From Pseudomonas sp. PDNC002 (GTDB lineage: Bacteria; Pseudomonadota; Gammaproteobacteria; Pseudomonadales; Pseudomonadaceae), in contig NZ_CP070356.1 of NCBI RefSeq assembly GCF_016919445.1, forward strand, positions 7,501-71,500: a stretch of 64,000 nt of DNA, given 5' to 3'. A program made the position numbers and the translations under genes. Shown piece after piece: positions 56,630 to 64,000 of this stretch. The number at the start of each line of letters is the position of its first letter. Within the stretch, counting starts at the first letter, position 1. The notes under the pieces were generated by a model that saw nothing but the letters and a program-made list of their open reading frames with translations, did no database searches and had not been told where the DNA came from.

Positions 56630-58111
56630 TTACTCGAACCAATGGGCCCGGGCGGCCATGATCAACTTGCCGGCACGCTCTTCGTCCATGCCGTCGATGT
56701 CGAGCAGATCGTCAATGGATTGCTCGGCAAGATCTTCACGGGTGGTTACGCCACGCAGCGCCAGGTCCACGGCCAGCTCTTTGGTCATGCCATCGAGGCT
56801 GAGCAGGTCTTCGGCAGGTTGTGCGTCGGCGAGTTTCTCTTCAGTGGCGATGGCTTTGGTCAGCAGGCGATCCTTGGCGCGCGAGCGCAGCTCGTTGACG
56901 ATGTCCTCGTCGAAGCCGTCGATGCTGAGCATCTCTTCCATCGGTACGTAGGCGATTTCTTCCAGGGTGGTGAAGCCTTCTTCAACCAGTACCTGGGCCA
57001 GCTCTTCGTCGACATCAAGCTCTTCGACGAAACGCTGCAGGATGTCGCCAGTTTCAGCCTGCTGCTTGGCCTGGATATCGGCCTCGGTCATCACGTTCAG
57101 GGTCCAGCCGGTGAGCTGGCTGGCCAGACGTACGTTCTGGCCACTGCGGCCAATAGCCTGGGCCAGGTTGTCTTCGGCAACGGCGATATCCATGGTGTGG
57201 GTATCTTCGTCGACGATGATTGCTGCCACCTCGGCCGGAGCCATGGCGTTGATCACGAACTGCGCAGGGTTGTCGTCCCACAGGACGATGTCCACACGCT
57301 CGCCACCCAGTTCGCCGGAAACGGCCTGGACGCGGGAACCACGCATACCGATGCAGGCGCCCTGCGGATCGATGCGCTTGTCCTTGGAGCGAACAGCGAT
57401 CTTGGCGCGCGAACCCGGGTCACGGGCGGCGGCCATCACGTCGATCAGTTGCTCGGCGATTTCAGGTACTTCAATGCGGAACAGCTCGATCAGCATTTCC
57501 GGCGCGGTGCGCGAGAGGATCAGCTGCGGGCCGCGGTTCTCGCTGCGAATTTCCTTGAGCAGCGCACGCAGGCGGGTGCCGACACGGAAGGTTTCGCGCG
57601 GGATGATCTGGTCGCGGGCCAATAACGCTTCGGCGTTGTTACCCAGGTCGACGATCACGTTGTCGCGAGTCACCTTCTTCACGGTGCCGGAGATGATCTC
57701 GTTGACCTTCTCGCGGTAGGCGTCGACCACCTGGGCGCGCTCGGCTTCACGCACCTTCTGTACGATGACCTGCTTGGCGGTCTGTGCGGCGATACGGCCG
57801 AACTCGATGGATTCGATCTTCTCTTCGATGACCTCGCCGGCCTTCATGCCGGGGTGATCTTCCTGCACGTCTTCGACGGTCAGTTCCGATGCCGGATTGG
57901 AGTAATCCTCGTCCTCGACGATGGTCCAGCGACGGAAGGTTTCGTAGTTGCCGTTGGCGCGATTGATTTCCACGCGCAGGTCAACTTCGTCCTCGAAACG
58001 CTTTTTGGTCGCGGTCGCCAGGGCCAGTTCCAGCGCTTCGAAAATCACGCCTGGCGGAACACCCTTCTCGTTGGATACCGACTCAACAACCAGCAGTACT
58101 TCTTTGCTCAT
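56630..58111 (-). CDS. nusA: Transcription termination/antitermination protein NusA
   Basis: Binds RNA polymerase and promotes pausing, intrinsic termination and rRNA antitermination. 493 residues. N-terminal polymerase-binding domain, S1 ([26 protein letters not shown]), two KH domains ([32 protein letters not shown]), then two C-terminal acidic repeats ([14 protein letters not shown]: [12 protein letters not shown] and [11 protein letters not shown]) found in proteobacteria. ATG at 58109-58111, 45 bases after rimP. Confidence 0.98.
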   Translation of the reverse strand: MSKEVLLVVESVSNEKGVPPGVIFEALELALATATKKRFEDEVDLRVEINRANGNYETFRRWTIVEDEDYSNPASELTVEDVQEDHPGMKAGEVIEEKIESIEFGRIAAQTAKQVIVQKVREAERAQVVDAYREKVNEIISGTVKKVTRDNVIVDLGNNAEALLARDQIIPRETFRVGTRLRALLKEIRSENRGPQLILSRTAPEMLIELFRIEVPEIAEQLIDVMAAARDPGSRAKIAVRSKDKRIDPQGACIGMRGSRVQAVSGELGGERVDIVLWDDNPAQFVINAMAPAEVAAIIVDEDTHTMDIAVAEDNLAQAIGRSGQNVRLASQLTGWTLNVMTEADIQAKQQAETGDILQRFVEELDVDEELAQVLVEEGFTTLEEIAYVPMEEMLSIDGFDEDIVNELRSRAKDRLLTKAIATEEKLADAQPAEDLLSLDGMTKELAVDLALRGVTTREDLAEQSIDDLLDIDGMDEERAGKLIMAARAHWFE

Positions 58112-58156
58112 CGTACGCCTCGCCTTTCAATCCATTGGAATCCGCGCTCTGGCGGC

Positions 58157-58615
58157 TCACTCAAATCGGGGAATGATGTTGGCCTTGTCGATCGAGTCGA
58201 CCGGCAGCAGGTATTCATGGTCATCCACCAGGATCACCACATCCTGCTCCTCCACACCACGGAGAATGCCCTGGAAATTGCGTCGCCGTTCGAAAGGCGT
58301 GCGCAGCTTGATCTTCACTTGCTCGCCGACGTAAAGGGCGAACTGCTCAAGCGTGAAGAGCGGCCGATCCATGCCGGGCGACGACACTTCAAGCGTGTAT
58401 TCGCCACTGATCGGGTCTTCCACGTCCAGGATGCCGCTGATCTGACGACTGACGATTTCGCAGTCATCCACCAGAATGCCTTCCGGACGATCGATATATA
58501 CCCTCAACAGGGAATGGCGACCTTGGGAAATGAACTCCAGGCCCCAGCACTCATAGCCGAGCGCTTCTACTACAGGGGCCAACAAGGCCTGCAACTGTTC
58601 TAGCTTGCTCGACAC
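58157..58615 (-). CDS. rimP: Ribosome maturation factor RimP
   Basis: Needed for 30S assembly. 152 residues from a GTG at 58613-58615 (encoding [14 protein letters not shown]), the family length; an ATG ten codons upstream adds residues that are not conserved. Typical blocks: [40 protein letters not shown] and the closing [11 protein letters not shown]. First protein gene of rimP-nusA-infB-rbfA-truB-rpsO-pnp. A terminator lies in its leader. Confidence 0.96.
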   Translation of the reverse strand: MSSKLEQLQALLAPVVEALGYECWGLEFISQGRHSLLRVYIDRPEGILVDDCEIVSRQISGILDVEDPISGEYTLEVSSPGMDRPLFTLEQFALYVGEQVKIKLRTPFERRRNFQGILRGVEEQDVVILVDDHEYLLPVDSIDKANIIPRFE

Positions 58616-58642
58616 CTGATCGCCTCGCGTATGCCGTAGAAA

Positions 58643-58665
58643 CAAAAAATGGGCGAAACGCCCAT
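58643..58665 (-). terminator. Intrinsic terminator in the rimP leader
   Basis: Minus strand ATGGGCG-TTT-CGCCCAT followed by six T, ending about 28 bases before the rimP GTG. Transcripts entering from the tRNA-fMet side must read through it to express the operon. Confidence 0.75.
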
Positions 58666-58711
58666 CCCTTAAGGACCGCCTTGACCTGGCGGCGCGGACT
58701 GTCCAGCTAGC

Positions 58712-58735
58712 AAAAAGCCCCTTAAAAGGGGCTCT
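58712..58735 (-). terminator. Intrinsic terminator after tRNA-fMet
   Basis: Minus strand AGCCCC-TTTT-AAGGGGCT followed by TTTTTGC, eight bases past the tRNA CCA end. Confidence 0.82.
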
Positions 58736-58742
58736 GCCAAAC

Positions 58743-58819
<77 letters not shown>

Positions 58820-58879
58820 TCAAAGCTGGTGCGAAATTATACGGTTGAGCCACTTGAAGGTCAACCGAAACTCCGGAAC

Positions 58880-58906
58880 GAAAAGGCCCGCACAGCGGGC
58901 CTTTCG
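58880..58906 (-). terminator. Intrinsic terminator between tRNA-Leu and tRNA-fMet
   Basis: Minus strand AAAGGCCCGC-TGT-GCGGGCCTTTTCG, directly after the tRNA-Leu gene. Confidence 0.78.
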
Positions 58907-58910
58907 TATA

Positions 58911-58996
58911 TGGTACCGAGGAGGGGACTCGAACCCCTACAGCCTATGGCCACTACCACCTCAAGGTAGCGTGTCTACCAATTCCACCACCTCGGC
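58911..58996 (-). tRNA. tRNA-Leu (GAG)
   Basis: 86 nt with a long variable arm, as expected for leucine, and an encoded CCA. The anticodon loop TTGAGGT reads GAG, decoding CTC/CTT. It lies 16 bases after secG, so it may be processed from the secG transcript. Confidence 0.96.
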
Positions 58997-59012
58997 AAAA
59001 ACTCTTGCCTGC

Positions 59013-59405
59013 TTACTTCTGCTCAGGAGCCACCGGAACATCGCTGTTACCGGTCGCAGGAGCTTGCTGCTGCCCTTGCGCGCCCGGCACATCATTCGCT
59101 GCCGGAGCCTGTTCCTGTTTCTGCTCCATCACTGCCGGATCAGGAAGCCCAGCGTGACGAATCATATCAGCTTTTTCTTTAGCAAAATACGCTAAACCCA
59201 AGCTGGTAATGAAAAAAACCGCAGCGAGTATAGCGGTAAAACGACTCAGGAAGGTAGCGGAACCTTGGCTACCGAAAACGGTGGCCGAAGCGCCCGAACC
59301 GAACGACGCACCCGCGTCAGCCCCTTTGCCTTGCTGAAGCAGGACCAGTACAACCAGACCCAGCGCCATCAGCAGGTGAATCACGATTACAACTGTTTCC
59401 AGCAT
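59013..59405 (-). CDS. secG: Preprotein translocase subunit SecG
   Basis: Auxiliary subunit of SecYEG. 130 residues with two membrane helices (about 2-22 and 53-72) joined by the conserved loop [25 protein letters not shown]. The C-terminal tail, about 50 residues rich in Gln, Pro and Ala, is longer than in E. coli, as usual for pseudomonads. ATG two bases after the tpiA stop, so coupled. Confidence 0.97.
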   Translation of the reverse strand: MLETVVIVIHLLMALGLVVLVLLQQGKGADAGASFGSGASATVFGSQGSATFLSRFTAILAAVFFITSLGLAYFAKEKADMIRHAGLPDPAVMEQKQEQAPAANDVPGAQGQQQAPATGNSDVPVAPEQK

Positions 59406-59407
59406 CT

Positions 59408-60163
59408 TCAGTTTCCTGCGGCGCGACAGATCGCACCGAACTCATCCGCATTGAGGGAGGCACCACCAATGAGCCCCCCATCGATATCCGGCATGCCGAA
59501 CAGCTCGACGGCATTTGCCGCCTTGACGCTGCCGCCATACAGGAGGCGAAGGCCGCTTGCCACCTCAGCGTTCTCCGCCGAGATCTGCGCGCGAATCGCC
59601 GCATGTACTTCCTGAGCCTGTTCTGGAGAGGCCGTCAGCCCCGTCCCGATCGCCCATACCGGCTCGTAAGCCACAACAGCGCGGGTAAAAGCCCCGACGC
59701 CCAGATCTTCGATCACCGAGCCCAACTGGCGCCCGACAACCTCTAAAGTCTTGCCCGCCTCACGCTGCTCGCGGGTTTCACCCACGCACAGGATTGGAAC
59801 CAGGCCACACGATTGCGCCGCAGCAAACTTGCGACTGACTACGCCGTCGTTTTCACCCAGGATCAGGCGACGCTCGGAGTGACCCACCAGCACCAGGGAG
59901 CAGCTCGCATCCACCAACTGGCTGGCTGCGATCTCGCCCGTCAAGGCACCCTGCATTGGCTCAACCGCGCAATTCTGCGCACCGACGGCAACCGCCTTTC
60001 CATCCAGACCTTGTACGACCTGATTGATGTATAGACAGGGCGGAAACACCGCCACATCGACACCCGTAGGAAGAGCCAGTTGACGCAGGCCTTTGATCAG
60101 CTCCGTTACGCTGGAGCGGGTACCGTGCATTTTCCAATTACCGGCCACCAAGGGTCGACGCAT
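59408..60163 (-). CDS. tpiA: Triosephosphate isomerase
   Basis: Interconverts dihydroxyacetone phosphate and glyceraldehyde-3-P. 251 residues, TIM barrel. Catalytic Lys11 (GNWKMHG), electrophile His in LVGHSERR, base Glu in [11 protein letters not shown], and the phosphate loop [15 protein letters not shown] at 60161-60163. Between glmM (65-base gap) and secG. Confidence 0.98.
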   Translation of the reverse strand: MRRPLVAGNWKMHGTRSSVTELIKGLRQLALPTGVDVAVFPPCLYINQVVQGLDGKAVAVGAQNCAVEPMQGALTGEIAASQLVDASCSLVLVGHSERRLILGENDGVVSRKFAAAQSCGLVPILCVGETREQREAGKTLEVVGRQLGSVIEDLGVGAFTRAVVAYEPVWAIGTGLTASPEQAQEVHAAIRAQISAENAEVASGLRLLYGGSVKAANAVELFGMPDIDGGLIGGASLNADEFGAICRAAGN

Positions 60164-60228
60164 GCTGTACCTCGCTGAGCAAAGTGGGCGCAGATATTAC
60201 TCGACGCTTTTGGAACTGACAAGAGAAA

Positions 60229-61569
60229 TCAAGCACATACCTCGGTAACGACTTTTGCCAGCTGCTCGGCATAAGCACGCACACGAGATTCCTCATCACC
60301 CTCGACCATCACCCGGACCAGTGGTTCGGTGCCGGACTTGCGCAGGAGCACGCGGCCGCGACCAGCCATCTCCTCGGTCACCTTGGCGCAGGCTTCCTTG
60401 ACGGCAGGATGCTCCAACGGATCGACGCCACCACCCGCGAAGCGCACGTTGATCAGCACCTGCGGACACTTACGGATCCCCATACGCGCCTCGGCGAGCG
60501 TCTGGCCACGCGCCTTGAGCGCCATCAGCACCTGCAGCGCCGCGATAATCGCATCACCGGTGGTGGTGTGCTGGCAGCAGACCACATGGCCGGAGTTTTC
60601 CCCGCCCAACTGCCAGTTTCGCGATTGCAGCTCGGACATGACGTAGCGGTCGCCCACCTTGGCCCGTGCGAACGGGATATGCAGCTCCTGCAGCGCAAGC
60701 TCCAGGCCCAGGTTGCTCATCAGCGTCCCGACCACACCACCATGAAGCTTTCCGCGATCCAGCAGATCGCGAGCAATGAGGAACAGAATCTCATCGCCGT
60801 CGACCACCACGCCGGTGTGATCGACCATCATGACGCGATCGCCATCGCCATCGAAGGCAATGCCGATGTCGGCATGCTCCGCCAGGACAGCCTCCTGCAG
60901 CGCCTCGATGTGCGTGGAGCCGCATTTTTCATTGATATTCAGCCCGTTGGGCTGCACGCCGATAACCGACACTTCGGCACCGAGTTCGCGGAAGACATTC
61001 GGTGCGATCTTGTAGGTCGCGCCGTGGGCGCAGTCCAGCGCAATGCGCAGCCCGGCGAAATCGGTGTTGGACGGCACGCTGCTCTTGCAGAACTCGATAT
61101 AGCGACCTGCTGCGTCGTTGATCCGCGAGACCTTGCCCAGGCGCGCGGACTCAACCACGGTCATTGGCTGATCGAGCAACTCCTCGATGACCAACTCCAC
61201 CTCGTCCGGCAGCTTGGTGCCCTGACCAGAGAAAAACTTGATGCCGTTGTCATCATGCGGATTGTGCGACGCACTGATGACGATGCCGGCCTCGGCGTGG
61301 AAAGTGCGGGTCAGGTAGGCGATACCGGGCGTAGGCATCGGGCCCAGCAGCATGACATCGGCACCCGCAGCGGACAGCCCGGCCTCCAGTGCGGACTCGA
61401 ACATGTACCCGGAAATCCGGGTGTCCTTGCCCACCAGGACACGACACTTGCCCTGCTGACGGAAGGCCATGCCCACCGCCCAGCCCAGCTTGAGCACAAA
61501 GTCCGGCGTGATCGGCGGCGTGCCGACGCGACCGCGGATTCCATCGGTACCGAAATACTTCCTGCTCAT
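60229..61569 (-). CDS. glmM: Phosphoglucosamine mutase
   Basis: Converts glucosamine-6-P to glucosamine-1-P for UDP-GlcNAc, hence for peptidoglycan and LPS. 446 residues. Phosphoserine loop [17 protein letters not shown], metal-binding DGDGDR, sugar loop GGENSGH and phosphate-binding [15 protein letters not shown]. The ATG overlaps the folP stop by four bases (61566-61569). Confidence 0.98.
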   Translation of the reverse strand: MSRKYFGTDGIRGRVGTPPITPDFVLKLGWAVGMAFRQQGKCRVLVGKDTRISGYMFESALEAGLSAAGADVMLLGPMPTPGIAYLTRTFHAEAGIVISASHNPHDDNGIKFFSGQGTKLPDEVELVIEELLDQPMTVVESARLGKVSRINDAAGRYIEFCKSSVPSNTDFAGLRIALDCAHGATYKIAPNVFRELGAEVSVIGVQPNGLNINEKCGSTHIEALQEAVLAEHADIGIAFDGDGDRVMMVDHTGVVVDGDEILFLIARDLLDRGKLHGGVVGTLMSNLGLELALQELHIPFARAKVGDRYVMSELQSRNWQLGGENSGHVVCCQHTTTGDAIIAALQVLMALKARGQTLAEARMGIRKCPQVLINVRFAGGGVDPLEHPAVKEACAKVTEEMAGRGRVLLRKSGTEPLVRVMVEGDEESRVRAYAEQLAKVVTEVCA

Positions 61570-62435
61570 GCGGACATCCCCTCTTCCTTTGCACTTTCCA
61601 CTGCGTGAATCATTCGAACCACATCCACCGTCTCGGCGACGTCATGGACACGGATGATACTGGCGCCCTTGCTTACCGCGAGCGCGGCAAGGGCGAGACT
61701 GCCGTACAGGCGTTCACCCACTTCGCGACCCAGTGCGCGGCCAATCATGCTTTTGCGCGACACGCCAACCAACAACGGGCACCCCATTTCCATCAACCTG
61801 TCCATCTGCCGGAACAGGTTCAGGTTGTGACTCTGGGTCTTGGCGAAACCGAAGCCGGGATCGATGACGATCCTTTCCCGAGCGATGCCAACAGCTGCAC
61901 AGGCTGCGATGCGCTCCTCGAGGAAGCCGCGGACTTCCTCGAGGATATCCGCGTAACGCGGATCGTCCTGCATGTTTCCCGGCTCGCCTCGCATGTGCAT
62001 CAGGCAGACCGGCAGACCGGTGTCGACAGCCGCATCCAGGGCGCCGTCGCGTTGCAGGGAACGCACATCGTTGATCAGCCCCGCGCCGAGTCGCGCTGTT
62101 TCGCGCATCACGGCGGGCGTGGACGTGTCCACGGAAATCACCACGTCCAGCTCGCGGACGATGGCCTCGACGACTGGCGCGACACGCTCCAGCTCTTCGG
62201 TGGGCGAGACCACTCGCGCCCCGGGACGGGTCGACTCGCCGCCAATATCGATCAGCGTGGCGCCGGCCTCGACCATCTCCGCAGCATGGCGTAACGCCGC
62301 TTCGAGCTGGTCAAAGCGCCCGCCGTCAGAGAAGGAGTCAGGGGTGACATTGAGGATGCCCATGACATGCGGGCGCGTTAAATCAAGAACCCGGTTGCCG
62401 CAAGGCAACCGGGTCGGGTGGTACAACGAACTCAT
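61566..62435 (-). CDS. folP: Dihydropteroate synthase
   Basis: Joins p-aminobenzoate to the pterin pyrophosphate made by FolK; the target of sulfonamides. 289 residues. Motifs: [33 protein letters not shown], and [10 protein letters not shown] near the C-terminus with the Lys and Arg of the sulfonamide/pABA pocket. ATG at 62433-62435, nine bases after the ftsH stop. Confidence 0.98.
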   Translation of the reverse strand: MSSLYHPTRLPCGNRVLDLTRPHVMGILNVTPDSFSDGGRFDQLEAALRHAAEMVEAGATLIDIGGESTRPGARVVSPTEELERVAPVVEAIVRELDVVISVDTSTPAVMRETARLGAGLINDVRSLQRDGALDAAVDTGLPVCLMHMRGEPGNMQDDPRYADILEEVRGFLEERIAACAAVGIARERIVIDPGFGFAKTQSHNLNLFRQMDRLMEMGCPLLVGVSRKSMIGRALGREVGERLYGSLALAALAVSKGASIIRVHDVAETVDVVRMIHAVESAKEEGMSA

Positions 62436-62444
62436 TCAGTGCTC

Positions 62445-64000
<1,556 letters not shown>

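Noticed and set aside
54266-57625. Plus-strand open frame of 1119 codons antisense to infB and nusA
   Set aside because: High GC leaves long stop-free antisense frames. The translation has no domain, no ribosome site and skewed His/Asp/Gly content, while both genes beneath it are unmistakable.

Overview
The window is a chromosomal segment of a high-GC gammaproteobacterium, almost certainly a Pseudomonas of the P. aeruginosa group. Gene order follows P. aeruginosa closely: pssA-ilvCHI, mrcB, cbpA, prrF1-prrF2, phuSTUVW/phuR, dksA-gluQ, cbrXAB-crcZ, pcnB-folK-panBC-panD-pgi, acs, pnp-rpsO-truB-rbfA-infB-nusA-rimP, tRNA-fMet, tRNA-Leu(GAG), secG-tpiA-glmM-folP-ftsH. Protein sequences (IlvC, PBP1b, RimP) differ from the P. 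aeruginosa versions as I remember them, and several genes interrupt the P. aeruginosa order, so I infer a related species. This placement rests on memory of family sequences and gene order, not on a search.

Layout. 1-4590: phospholipid synthesis (pssA, cut by the left edge) and branched-chain amino acid synthesis (ilvI-ilvH-ilvC, minus strand) with a long ilvI leader. 4591-10817: small envelope and unknown genes, the PBP1b synthase gene mrcB with its probable lipoprotein activator, a kinase/ATPase fusion and a TfoX C-terminal-domain protein. 10923-19313: an iron and haem block, with cAMP-binding CbpA, tandem Fur-boxed sRNAs prrF1/prrF2, the haem ABC uptake operon phuSTUVW and the divergent receptor phuR. 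19400-23467: a Rieske protein, sfsA, an aminotransferase, dksA and gluQ, with REP elements. 23667-28815: the carbon/nitrogen regulatory module cbrX-cbrA-cbrB, a CbrB-type upstream site, a sigma-54 promoter and the sRNA crcZ. 28969-34934: pcnB-folK, pantothenate synthesis (panB, panC, panD) and pgi. 34976-49811: a mixed region with a GlxA-type regulator paired with an exported DJ-1/PfpI protein, acs, a DUF2236 protein, a thiolase, an orphan response regulator, a DUF748 giant, two DUF2845 paralogues, a rhomboid protease, CsbD and BON stress proteins and a zinc-motif membrane protein. 49904-64000: the conserved translation/transcription operon, two tRNAs, and secG-tpiA-glmM-folP-ftsH (ftsH cut by the right edge).

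How it fits together. CbrA/CbrB with sigma-54 should drive crcZ, whose CA-rich motifs titrate Hfq/Crc. The acs gene in the same window carries a matching AACAACAACAAGG motif over its ribosome binding site, so both ends of the catabolite-repression circuit are visible. The Fur-controlled prrF pair sits beside the haem operon whose PhuS protein is known in P. aeruginosa to influence prrF/prrH output. Nothing resembles a phage, integron, CRISPR array or defence island. The least explained parts are the GlxA/DJ-1 pair, the zinc-motif membrane protein before pnp, the orphan response regulator and several RNA leader structures.
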